64,000 nt of DNA from contig NZ_FPBV01000011.1 in NCBI RefSeq assembly GCF_900116805.1, forward strand, positions 56,817 through 120,816, written 5' to 3'. This document shows, in pieces, positions 37,132 to 45,243 of this stretch (positions within the stretch are counted from its first letter, which is position 1; each line of letters begins with the position of its first letter). The notes beneath the pieces were generated by a model. The model had not been told where the DNA came from, did no database searches, and was given only the letters and a program-made list of their open reading frames with translations. A program made the position numbers and the translations under genes. The stretch is from Paenalicyclobacillus macrosporangiidus (lineage in GTDB: Bacteria; Bacillota; Bacilli; Alicyclobacillales; Alicyclobacillaceae).

Positions 37132-38655
37132 ATGAGCGCGATTCGCGATAGTCTCGTCCGCTTGATCACCGAGACCTCCACCAACCTGCCCCCGGATGTC
37201 CGTCGGGCCATCAAGCGGGCTCAGCTTCAGGAGGAAGTGGGCACCCGCGCAGCGCTGGCGCTCAATACCATCATCGACAACATTATCTCGGCGGAAGAGG
37301 ACGTACAACCCATCTGCCAGGATACGGGCATGCCGACGTTTATCGTGCATACACCGGTCGGCTACAACCAAATTGAACTCGAGAAGGAGATCCGCGCGGC
37401 CACGGCGGAGGCCACGCGGCTTGGGAAACTGCGTCCCAATTCGGTCGATCCGCTGACCGGCAAAAACTCCGGCGACAACCTGGGTCCCGGCACCCCGGTG
37501 GTGCACTTCCACCAGTGGGAGCGGGACGACGTCGAGATCAAACTGATTCTCAAAGGCGGCGGATGTGAGAACAAGAACATCCAGTACGCCCTGCCCACCG
37601 ACCTGCCGGGCCTCGGCCGTGCGGGCCGCGATCTCGACGGCATTCGCAAATGCATCCTCCACGCCGTCTACCAGGCGCAGGGTCAAGGCTGCAGCGCCGG
37701 GTTCATCGGGGTCGGCATCGGCGGGGATCGCACGAGCGGATACGAGTTGGCCAAGGAGCAACTGTTCCGTCCCCTCGAGGACACCAACCCGAACCCGGTG
37801 TTGGCGGAGCTGGAGGAGTACATCCTGAAGACCGCCAACCAGTTGGACATCGGAACGATGGGCTTCGGCGGCAAGGTCACCTTGCTCGGCTGCAAGATCG
37901 GCGTGATGAACCGGATTCCGGCGAGCTTCTACGTCTCCGTGGCGTACAACTGCTGGGCGTTCCGGCGCCTCGGCATCGTCGTTGACGCTAAGACCGGGGA
38001 AATCAAAGAGTGGCTCTATCGCGACAAGCCCGAGGCGATGGAGCGCCCGCAGGGTGGATTTGATGTCAAGAACGCCATTGTCCTGCGCGCCCCCATCTCG
38101 GAGGAGCAGATCCGCTCGCTCAAGGTGGGCGACGTGGTGCTCATCGAAGGCGAGATTCACACAGGTCGCGACGAGATCCACAAGTACCTCATGAAGCACG
38201 ACGCACCGGTGGATCTGCGGGGCGGCATCATCTACCACTGCGGCCCGGTGATGCTCAAGGACGAGCAGGGCAACTGGCAGGTCAAGGCGGCAGGCCCGAC
38301 CACCAGCTCGCGCGAGGAGCCCTATCAGGCGGACATCATCGAGAAGTTCGGTATCCGGGCGGTCATCGGCAAGGGCGGCATGGGGGCCAAGACCCTGGCC
38401 GGCCTGCAGAAGTCGGGCGCGGTGTACCTGAACGCCATCGGGGGTGCGGCCCAGTACTACGCCCGGTGCATCAAGAAGGTCAACGGGGTCGACCTGCTCG
38501 AGCAATTCGGTATCCCGGAGGCCATGTGGCACCTGGAGGTGGAGGCGTTCCCCGCGATCGTCACCATGGACGCCCACGGCAACTCCTTGCACAAGGATGT
38601 CGCCGATCACTCGCTCGTGAAGCTGGAGGATCTCAAGGAGCCGGTGTTCGTGTGA
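37132..38655 (+). CDS. Class I (iron-sulfur) fumarate hydratase
   Basis: 507 residues, with the alpha and beta halves fused in one chain as in FumA. ATG 37132 follows AAGGAGG. The N-terminal half has I-C-Q-D-T-G-M-P, and the C-terminal half has G-P-T-T-S-S-R and K-G-G-M-G. Cysteines 62, 187 and 274 have about the spacing of the 4Fe-4S ligands of FumA. The enzyme interconverts fumarate and malate in the TCA cycle and is oxygen sensitive. Tartrate dehydratase is a relative but is less likely given its length and context. Its 3' end lies inside a short tandem repeat. Confidence 0.93.
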   Translation: MSAIRDSLVRLITETSTNLPPDVRRAIKRAQLQEEVGTRAALALNTIIDNIISAEEDVQPICQDTGMPTFIVHTPVGYNQIELEKEIRAATAEATRLGKLRPNSVDPLTGKNSGDNLGPGTPVVHFHQWERDDVEIKLILKGGGCENKNIQYALPTDLPGLGRAGRDLDGIRKCILHAVYQAQGQGCSAGFIGVGIGGDRTSGYELAKEQLFRPLEDTNPNPVLAELEEYILKTANQLDIGTMGFGGKVTLLGCKIGVMNRIPASFYVSVAYNCWAFRRLGIVVDAKTGEIKEWLYRDKPEAMERPQGGFDVKNAIVLRAPISEEQIRSLKVGDVVLIEGEIHTGRDEIHKYLMKHDAPVDLRGGIIYHCGPVMLKDEQGNWQVKAAGPTTSSREEPYQADIIEKFGIRAVIGKGGMGAKTLAGLQKSGAVYLNAIGGAAQYYARCIKKVNGVDLLEQFGIPEAMWHLEVEAFPAIVTMDAHGNSLHKDVADHSLVKLEDLKEPVFV

Positions 38656-38706
38656 GTCGGGAGCCAGCGATTGCGTGAATCGGGAGCCGGTGTTCGCGCG
38701 AGTCGC
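38638..38706. repeat. Three tandem 23-bp repeats spanning the fumarase stop
   Basis: Units start at 38638, 38661 and 38684, each beginning GAGCC and ending in the type GTGAGTCGG. Units 1 and 3 differ at only three positions; unit 2 is more diverged. Unit 1 encodes the last residues E-P-V-F-V and the stop. Confidence 0.85.
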
Positions 38707-38727
38707 GGACGACGCCGAGCGCCCGCC

Positions 38728-38764
38728 AGCGCCCGTCCCCTGGATGCAGGGGGACGGGCGCTTT
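38728..38764 (+). terminator. Terminator of the fumarase gene
   Basis: A perfect 13-bp stem (AGCGCCCGTCCCC at 38728-38740 with 38750-38762) and 9-base loop, followed by TT and a T-rich stretch. Confidence 0.85.
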
Positions 38765-38792
38765 GCATTTCGAAATGGCCATCGTGGACAAT

Positions 38793-38860
38793 CCATCAAC
38801 CCATTGATCCCCCATTCCCCCCATTCACACCCCATTGGCAACCCATTCCCCCATTCCCAC
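38793..38860. repeat. CCATT-rich degenerate tandem repeat
   Basis: CCATT recurs at 38801, 38812, 38821, 38832, 38843 and 38851 (and a partial copy at 38793), with C-runs between. The spacing is 8-11 bases, so it is a degenerate minisatellite with no reading frame of interest. Confidence 0.6.
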
Positions 38861-39039
38861 GCAGATCACGATGTGACCCGTCGTGCAGAGCCGGGCTGTG
38901 CCAAGGTAGGCCCCGTGCGGTGCCAACCACACGGGACGGGCGGACCCCAGGGCCGTGGGGGCTTTATTGGCCTCGGACACCCGACGGCCACCGCCGGAGC
39001 CTTCCGCCGCCGAGCCCCTTCCGTCACCCGTGCCCTTCA

Positions 39040-40371
39040 TTAACTCGGGTTTCCGCCGAAACGTCGGCGAACCGCCGACCACATGCGCAGGTAGGGCGCC
39101 AGGTCGGTCCGCCTGATGCGGTACAAGCCGGACGGATGGACGCGGGTGACGCGGCCGAACCAGATGATGTAGATGACGAACGAGATCGCGTACGACAGGG
39201 TGGAGGCGATGGCGCCGCCCACCATGCCGAGGGTGGGTAGCAGGATCAGGCAGGCGGCGGCGTTGACCAACGCTGACACGCCGTTCATCCAGATGGACGT
39301 CTTCGGCTGGCCGAGGGCGTTGGTGGCGTATTGGATCACGATGTTACTCGCGGCCTTGACCACGAGCCCGGGCAGGAGGATGAAGAACGGCACAATGGCC
39401 GCCCCGTACCCGGGATAGGCGACCAGGATGAGCCATGGGAAGGTCGCGAACATCGCGATCGCGACCAAGGCCGAGGACAGCAACGTGTGCCGGCAGGACA
39501 GCTCCGTCGCCGCGATGGCGTCTCGTTGGTCAGTTCCCGTCATCCGCCGGAACATCACCGACTGGATGGAACCCGAGATGTTCAGGAGCACCTCCGAGGC
39601 GACGACGGCGATGCCGTACACAGACGCCTCGGTGGCGGGCAGGAAGTGGTACACCAGCCAGAAGTCCATGCGGTAGTTGAGGATGTTGACCACCTGGGCG
39701 ATGGACGACCATCCGCCGTATTGCCAGGTGCCCCGCCAGTGCCGAGGGTGCAGCCGCCAGGACCATCCGTGTGGCATGCCGAGGCGCCGGTAGGCGATGA
39801 CCATGGTCAGGCCCGCCGCCAATGCGAAACTGGCGATCCACGCGGCATAGGCTCCCGTGAGCCGGGCGGCGTCTCTTTCCGCGTAGGGCAAGGCGAACAA
39901 CCCGCCGACGAACAGCAGGAAGATCAGCGGTTGCAGGGTGTTCACCCGGTTCAACCAGGAAATCTCGTCCGCCGCTTGAAGCAGGCGCGATCCGTACCCG
40001 AAGATGAAGGTGAGCGGCATGCACAACAGCGCCCACCGCCACGGTCGATCCCCGTCGCCTCCGAACCCTCCCGCAAGGAAGCTGGCACCCGCCACCAGCA
40101 GGACGACGATGCTCGCGAGGCCCACGAACAGATTCCCTGTCTGTACCACGCCCCGGGCATCCTCCGGGTGCTTGGGCAGCGCGTAGGCGTAATAATTGGT
40201 GAATCCGCCGACAAACGTCATCCCCGTCTGGGCGACGGTGCCGGCGAACTGGAATTCAACGCGATCCGCTTTGGAGAGCGCCCACGCCAGGGCGGCGCTG
40301 CTCAAGAAGCCGAGCCCCGACAGGACACCCTTGTAGATCATGGTGAACAAGGTGGTGCGTGAGGTGCTCAC
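39040..40371 (-). CDS. Polysaccharide biosynthesis (MATE/Wzx-type) flippase-like membrane protein
   Basis: 443 residues from GTG 40371, which follows AAGGAGGG at ideal spacing; the frame continues upstream through repeat DNA that is not coding. About 12-14 spans are visible, with the N-terminal G-L-G-F-L-S-S-A-A-L-A-W pattern and the repeated two-half layout of oligosaccharide flippases. Such proteins flip lipid-linked sugars across the membrane. It is a single gene without sugar-assembly neighbours, so the cargo is unknown. Confidence 0.8.
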   Translation of the reverse strand: MSTSRTTLFTMIYKGVLSGLGFLSSAALAWALSKADRVEFQFAGTVAQTGMTFVGGFTNYYAYALPKHPEDARGVVQTGNLFVGLASIVVLLVAGASFLAGGFGGDGDRPWRWALLCMPLTFIFGYGSRLLQAADEISWLNRVNTLQPLIFLLFVGGLFALPYAERDAARLTGAYAAWIASFALAAGLTMVIAYRRLGMPHGWSWRLHPRHWRGTWQYGGWSSIAQVVNILNYRMDFWLVYHFLPATEASVYGIAVVASEVLLNISGSIQSVMFRRMTGTDQRDAIAATELSCRHTLLSSALVAIAMFATFPWLILVAYPGYGAAIVPFFILLPGLVVKAASNIVIQYATNALGQPKTSIWMNGVSALVNAAACLILLPTLGMVGGAIASTLSYAISFVIYIIWFGRVTRVHPSGLYRIRRTDLAPYLRMWSAVRRRFGGNPS

Positions 40372-40440
40372 GCCCGTCCCTCCTTCTCTGTGCCTCCCCG
40401 GTGCAGCTCTGGCCAAGCCCCGCCAATTTGCACGCGGGTC

Positions 40441-40500
40441 CCGGACTGGCCGGCACCCTCCGGCTCTGGCCCGCGCTGTCCGGCTCTGGCCAAGCCCTGC
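40441..40500. repeat. Degenerate ~20-bp tandem repeats
   Basis: Three units begin CCGG(A/C)(C/T)CTGGCC-like words at 40441, 40460 and 40480. The word GCTCTGGCCAAGCCC also occurs upstream at 40406, giving a further partial copy. It lies between the divergent flippase and nucleoside phosphorylase genes. Confidence 0.6.
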
Positions 40501-40584
40501 CCGTTGGAGGCGTCGACGTTCTGAAAGTACCACGGGTGCGCAGGCTCGGCAAGGTTGGAGAAATAGGCATGTGTCTGCCGACTG

Positions 40585-40593
40585 TGGTATGAT
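40585..40593 (+). promoter_or_regulatory. Extended -10 promoter of the pdp-cdd gene
   Basis: TGGTATGAT is a TGn extended -10 element 37 bases before the chosen start. No -35 match is present. Confidence 0.5.
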
Positions 40594-40630
40594 CCGGGAA
40601 AACGCGTGCATCGCGATGAGGGTGTTGCCG

Positions 40631-42454
40631 ATGCGGATGTACGACCTCATTCACAAAAAACGCACCGGGCAGGTGCTGGTACGCAGCGAGATTGAGTGGA
40701 TGGTCGACGCGTACGTCCGGGGAGAGGTGCCGGATGAGCAGATGAGCGCGTTCGCCATGGCGGTCGTCTGGCGCGGGATGACCGACGAGGAGACGACCGA
40801 CCTCACCCTGGCGATGGCCAAATCGGGTCATGTGCTCGATCTCTCGTCCATTCCGGGCGTCAAGGTCGACAAACACAGCACGGGCGGCGTGGGGGACACC
40901 ACCACCCTGGTGCTGGCGCCGCTGGTGGCTTCGGTCGGGGTGCCGGTGGCCAAGATGTCGGGCCGCGGTCTGGGGCACACGGGCGGCACCATCGACAAGC
41001 TGGAGTCCATCCCGGGATTCTCCTGCGAGCTGTCGATGGAGGCGTTCCTTGACCAGGTGCGCCGCATCGGCGTCGCGGTGGCCGCCCAGACGGCGGAACT
41101 GGCGCCGGCGGACAAGAAGCTGTACGCGCTGCGCGACGTGACGGACACGGTGGAATCCATCCCGCTCATCGCGAGTTCCGTCATGAGCAAGAAGATCGCG
41201 AGCGGCGCCGACGCCATCGTCCTCGACGTCAAGGTGGGGGCGGGCGCGTTCATGAAAGACCTGGACCAGGCGCGGCGGCTCGCGCGGACGATGGTGTCCA
41301 TCGGCCAGTTGGCCGGGCGGCGGACGGTCGCCGTGCTGACCAATATGGACGAACCCCTGGGGCACGCCGTCGGCAACGCGCTGGAGGTTCGCGAGGCTGT
41401 GCTCACGCTGCGCGGGCAGGGGCCGCCGGATCTGACGGAACTTTGCCTTACCTTGGGCACGGAGATGGTCCTCCTGGCGGGCAAGGCGAAGGAAGCGGCG
41501 GCAGCCCGCGCGATGTTGGAGCGGGCCTTGGCGGACGGCAGCGCCCTCGCGAAGTGGAAGGAATTCGTCCGGGCGCAGGGCGGCGATGACCGTGTCGCGG
41601 ACGATCTCTCACTCCTGCCAAAGGCGCCGGTCGTCCGCCCCCTGCACGCATGGGCGGACGGCGTGGTGACCGGGATGCAGGCGGAGGAGATTGGGCTTAT
41701 CGCCATGCGCCTCGGCGCTGGCCGGGCGAAACATGGGGATGCCATCGATCCCGCCGTCGGCATTGTGCTGCACCGCAAGGTGGGCGATCCGGTGGTCCGG
41801 GGCGAGGTGGTGGCGGAGATCCACGCCGCGAGCGAAGCGGCGGCGGAGGAGGCAGCGCGCGGGCTTCGCGGGTGCATCACCCTGGCGGCGGGCCATCCGT
41901 TCACGCCTCCGCTGGTCCTGGAGATCATCCGGGCCGGCACTGCGGCGGAGGGGCCGACGTCCGGGGCGGTCTATCCCGCAGGAGGCCATGCGTCGGCAGA
42001 CGAGGCCACTCCCCGAACAGCGACGGCCCCCGGCGAGGCCCTCGACGAGGCCCTGCTGGCCGCGGCGCGGGGGGCCATGCAGCACGCCTACGCACCCTAC
42101 TCCCGGTTCCCCGTGGGGGCGGCGCTGCGATTGTCCGACGGGACAGTGGTCACCGGTGCGAATGTGGAGAACGCCTCGTACGGGCTGACGAACTGTGCGG
42201 AGCGCACGGCCCTGTTTCAGTGGGCCGCCTCGCCGGCCCGGGCTGAGGGAATCCGGGTGGTGGCGGTGGCGGTGATGGCGGACAGTCCCGATCCGGTCGC
42301 GCCCTGCGGCGCGTGCCGGCAGGTGCTGGCCGAGTTCTGCAGCCCCGAGACGCCGGTGTGGCTGGCGAACACGGACGGTGCCGTCCGGCGGACGACAGTC
42401 GGGGAGCTGTTGCCGGATGCATTTGGGCCCGCGCAGATGGCGGGCGGTCGATGA
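40631..42454 (+). CDS. pdp: Fused pyrimidine-nucleoside phosphorylase and cytidine deaminase
   Basis: 607 residues in one frame. ATG 40631 aligns with the M-R-M-x-D start of Bacillus Pdp. Residues 1-435 are a complete phosphorylase: K-V-D-K-H-S-T-G-G-V-G-D-T-T-T is the phosphate/nucleoside signature and K-M-S-G-R-G-L-G-H-T-G-G-T follows. After a linker of about 35 residues rich in alanine and glycine comes a full cytidine deaminase: N-V-E-N-A-S-Y-G, zinc ligands C522 with catalytic E524 (NCAERT), C559 and C562 (PCGAC). The protein should deaminate cytidine or deoxycytidine to (deoxy)uridine and then split it to uracil and (deoxy)ribose-1-phosphate. The two activities are normally encoded by separate genes. 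Downstream pepF follows after 19 bases. Confidence 0.92.
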   Translation: MRMYDLIHKKRTGQVLVRSEIEWMVDAYVRGEVPDEQMSAFAMAVVWRGMTDEETTDLTLAMAKSGHVLDLSSIPGVKVDKHSTGGVGDTTTLVLAPLVASVGVPVAKMSGRGLGHTGGTIDKLESIPGFSCELSMEAFLDQVRRIGVAVAAQTAELAPADKKLYALRDVTDTVESIPLIASSVMSKKIASGADAIVLDVKVGAGAFMKDLDQARRLARTMVSIGQLAGRRTVAVLTNMDEPLGHAVGNALEVREAVLTLRGQGPPDLTELCLTLGTEMVLLAGKAKEAAAARAMLERALADGSALAKWKEFVRAQGGDDRVADDLSLLPKAPVVRPLHAWADGVVTGMQAEEIGLIAMRLGAGRAKHGDAIDPAVGIVLHRKVGDPVVRGEVVAEIHAASEAAAEEAARGLRGCITLAAGHPFTPPLVLEIIRAGTAAEGPTSGAVYPAGGHASADEATPRTATAPGEALDEALLAAARGAMQHAYAPYSRFPVGAALRLSDGTVVTGANVENASYGLTNCAERTALFQWAASPARAEGIRVVAVAVMADSPDPVAPCGACRQVLAEFCSPETPVWLANTDGAVRRTTVGELLPDAFGPAQMAGGR

Positions 42455-42473
42455 GGCGAATGGAGGGTGTGGC

Positions 42474-44354
42474 GTGAGGAATCGAACGATGCTTGGCATG
42501 GTGGAGGATATCCGCAGAGAGGCGGACGGCGAAGCCGGAGGCGTGAACTGCGGCGCGGGGCAGTTGCCCCTGCGCAGCGAGGTGGAAGACCGGTACAAGT
42601 GGCGGCTGGAAGACATCTACCCGGATGAAGACTGTTGGGAGGCGGACGCGAAACAAGTCCTCGAGGACGTCCGGAAACTGGCGTCGCTGAAGGGACGGCT
42701 GACGGCATCCGCAGCGACCCTGCTCGAGGGGCTGAAGCTGCAGGACCAGGTCAACGAGCGGCTGTCCCGGTTGTTCGTGTACGCGAAGATGCGGCGGGAC
42801 GAGGACAACGCCAATCCGAAGTACCAGGCGTTGACGGATCGGGCGACGTCCATCGCGGTGCAGGTGGACAGCGAGAAGGCGTTCGTCGTGCCGGAGATCC
42901 TGGCCACGCCGGAGGAGACTCTGCGCGCGTATGTGGAGCAGGAACCGGGCCTCGCGCTGTACCGGTTCTACCTGGAACAGTTGATCCGCCAGAAACCGCA
43001 CGTCCTCTCGGCGGAACAGGAGCAGCTCTTGGCCGGCACGGGAGAGATGGCGAGCGCGCCGAGCCACATCTTCAGCATGTTCAATGACGCGGACATCCAG
43101 TTCCCCGTGATTGAGGACGAATCGGGCAAACCGGTTCAACTCACGCACGGGCGCTACATGCAGATGTTGCAGAGCCGCGACCGGCGGGTGCGCCGGGAGG
43201 CCTTCGAGGGCGTGCTCGAGACGTACCGGAAGAACCGCAACACGCTCGCCGCCATCTATTCCGCGAGCGTGAAAAAGGACCTGTTCTACGCGCAGGTGCG
43301 CCGTTACCCAGGGGCGCTCGAGGCCGCCCTCGACGAGGACGACGTTCCGGTCGCGGTGTACGACAACCTGATTGCCGCCGTGCGCGAGTCCTTGCCGGCG
43401 TTGCACAAGTACCTGGCGCTGCGCAAGCGGGTACTCGGGCTCGACGAGCTGCACATGTACGACCTGTACACGCCGCTCGTGCCCGATTTGGACGTCAAGA
43501 TCCCGTACGATCAGGCGGTGGAGACGGTCAAGGAGGCCATCCGCCCGCTCGGCGAGGAGTATCAGCGGGTCGCCGCCGAAGGGCTGGCGTCCGGCTGGGT
43601 GGACGTGTTTGAGACGCGCGGCAAGACGAGCGGCGCGTATTCCTGGGCGACCTACGGGGTGCATCCGTATATCCTGCTCAACCACCAGGATACGCTCAAC
43701 GACATGTTCACGCTGGCGCACGAGCTGGGTCACGCGATGCATTACTACTACTCCATGAACGCGCAGCCGTTCGTGTACGCCAACTACACCATTTTCGTGG
43801 CCGAGGTGGCTTCGACCTGCAACGAGGCGTTGCTGACGCATCACCTGCTCGAGACGACGGACGATCCGAAGATGCGGGCATACCTCATCAACCACCACCT
43901 GGAGACGCTGCGCGGGACCTTGTTCCGCCAGACGATGTTCGCGGAGTTCGAGAAGCTGGTGCATCGCCATGCTCAGGAGGGCGGGGCGCTGACGCCGGAG
44001 TGGCTGTGCGAGACCTACTATCAACTGGTGAGCGACTACTTCTCGGCGGAGTGCACGGTGGATCGCCCGATTGAGATGGAGTGGGCGCGCATTCCGCACT
44101 TCTACAGCGCGTTCTACGTGTACAAGTACGCTACCGGCATTTCAGCGGCGACCGCGCTGTCGCAGAAGATCCTGCGCGAAGGCGAGCCGGCGGTGGAGGC
44201 GTACCTGTCCTTCCTGAAAGGCGGGGCGTCCGATTATCCCATTCCCCTCCTGCGCCGGGCGGGGGTCGACATGGAGTCGCCGGAGCCGGTGCGGGAGACT
44301 CTGCGCCTGTTCACGCGATTGGTGGACGATCTCGCCGCCTTGCTGCAGGCGTAA
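42474..44354 (+). CDS. pepF: Oligoendopeptidase F (M3 metallopeptidase)
   Basis: 626 residues from GTG 42474, which has GGAGGG six bases before it. The zinc motif H-E-L-G-H is at residues 416-420, with the third ligand glutamate in the V-A-E-V-A-S-T-C-N-E segment about 28 residues later. PepF degrades short peptides (7-17 residues) in the cytoplasm. It has a longer acidic N-terminus than usual. It probably shares a transcript with pdp-cdd. Confidence 0.93.
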   Translation: MRNRTMLGMVEDIRREADGEAGGVNCGAGQLPLRSEVEDRYKWRLEDIYPDEDCWEADAKQVLEDVRKLASLKGRLTASAATLLEGLKLQDQVNERLSRLFVYAKMRRDEDNANPKYQALTDRATSIAVQVDSEKAFVVPEILATPEETLRAYVEQEPGLALYRFYLEQLIRQKPHVLSAEQEQLLAGTGEMASAPSHIFSMFNDADIQFPVIEDESGKPVQLTHGRYMQMLQSRDRRVRREAFEGVLETYRKNRNTLAAIYSASVKKDLFYAQVRRYPGALEAALDEDDVPVAVYDNLIAAVRESLPALHKYLALRKRVLGLDELHMYDLYTPLVPDLDVKIPYDQAVETVKEAIRPLGEEYQRVAAEGLASGWVDVFETRGKTSGAYSWATYGVHPYILLNHQDTLNDMFTLAHELGHAMHYYYSMNAQPFVYANYTIFVAEVASTCNEALLTHHLLETTDDPKMRAYLINHHLETLRGTLFRQTMFAEFEKLVHRHAQEGGALTPEWLCETYYQLVSDYFSAECTVDRPIEMEWARIPHFYSAFYVYKYATGISAATALSQKILREGEPAVEAYLSFLKGGASDYPIPLLRRAGVDMESPEPVRETLRLFTRLVDDLAALLQA

Positions 44355-44394
44355 CACTGGCAGACCGGGAGCGCGAGGTTGGGGAGGGATGGCT

Positions 44395-45243
44395 GTGGAC
44401 GGCAGAAGGGCGCGCCGAGCGGTGTTGGTGATCTCCGTCTTCATCGCCTTCGCCTCCTTCGCCATCTGGGGCTGGCGGCGCGCGTACGGCCTCGCGCCGC
44501 CGCTGTGGGACGAGGTGGCGATGGCGTATGGCGGGGTGTTCTGCGTCTTTTGGTTCTTCGACGAGATCAGCCGCCAGGCGAGCATCCGGCGGCGGGAGCG
44601 GGCGCGCGTCCGTCCGCGCCCGTCCGCAGCCGCGTCTCCCGGCCAGCGCGTCGTCGCCGCGTCCGGGCGGGGGACGGCGTCGGTGCGGCTGGATCGCGTT
44701 CGCCCGGAGCAGGAAGGAATGCTCCAATCCCTGCTCGACGATCTCGCCGAGGAGGTCTGGGCCCTCGAGGGACGGCGCCCCCCTGCCGGACCGGACGGGG
44801 CGCCCTTGGGATGGTCCGCAAGGGCCTGGAGGGCGGAGGGGGTGCACGCGTTTTTCATCCTCGCCACCTTCGGAGGCGAGGCCGAGGAACTCGCAGGGAT
44901 GTGCGCGGTCGGCGCGGGATCGCACGGGGCGGAGATCCGGGGGATCTACGTTCTGCCCGCTTGGCGGAGAAGCGGGCTGGGCGGACAAGCCCTGGAGAAA
45001 CTGCTTGAGTTCGTGCGCTTGGCGAACCTGGGCGATGCGGCGTCGGTCCGGCTGTCCCGCAACAACGCCCGTGCGCAGCGTTTCTTCACCAAGCACGGGT
45101 TCGCCGCGGCGGTGTCCGTGACGAGTGCCCGGGAGGATGAGGCCGCCGCATGGGTCACCTGGGAGCGGCCCGTCGCGCAAGTGCATCCGCTCAAATGGGA
45201 GCGTTCGGAAGAGATTGCACCGCCTGGTGCAACTCCAAGGTGA
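44395..45243 (+). CDS. GNAT acetyltransferase with N-terminal membrane anchor
   Basis: 282 residues. GTG 44395 is preferred: GGGGAGGG lies six bases away, while the ATG at 44389 directly abuts it. Two hydrophobic segments (about 8-28 and 40-56) are followed by a basic, proline-rich linker and a GNAT domain with the acetyl-CoA motif around W-R-R-S-G-L-G-G-Q-A-L and a final N-N-A-R-A-Q-R-F-F-x-K-H-G-F. The substrate is unknown. The last 53 bases overlap the 3' end of the opposing histidine kinase gene. Confidence 0.8.
   Translation: MDGRRARRAVLVISVFIAFASFAIWGWRRAYGLAPPLWDEVAMAYGGVFCVFWFFDEISRQASIRRRERARVRPRPSAAASPGQRVVAASGRGTASVRLDRVRPEQEGMLQSLLDDLAEEVWALEGRRPPAGPDGAPLGWSARAWRAEGVHAFFILATFGGEAEELAGMCAVGAGSHGAEIRGIYVLPAWRRSGLGGQALEKLLEFVRLANLGDAASVRLSRNNARAQRFFTKHGFAAAVSVTSAREDEAAAWVTWERPVAQVHPLKWERSEEIAPPGATPR

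Larger units (their letters stand above)
38656..39039. other. Intergenic region with repeats and a terminator
   Basis: 384 bases between fumarase and the convergent flippase. It holds repeat units 2-3 of the 23-bp set, a strong terminator (38728-38764) and a CCATT-rich stretch (38793-38860). The remaining 170 bases are GC-rich with no convincing gene. Confidence 0.6.

Noticed and set aside
41930..42060. Pdp-Cdd fusion as a sequencing frameshift artefact
   Set aside because: The linker reads continuously in frame with normal composition, no truncated stop or start with a ribosome site is seen at the junction, and both domains are complete. It is kept as a real fusion, with resequencing suggested.
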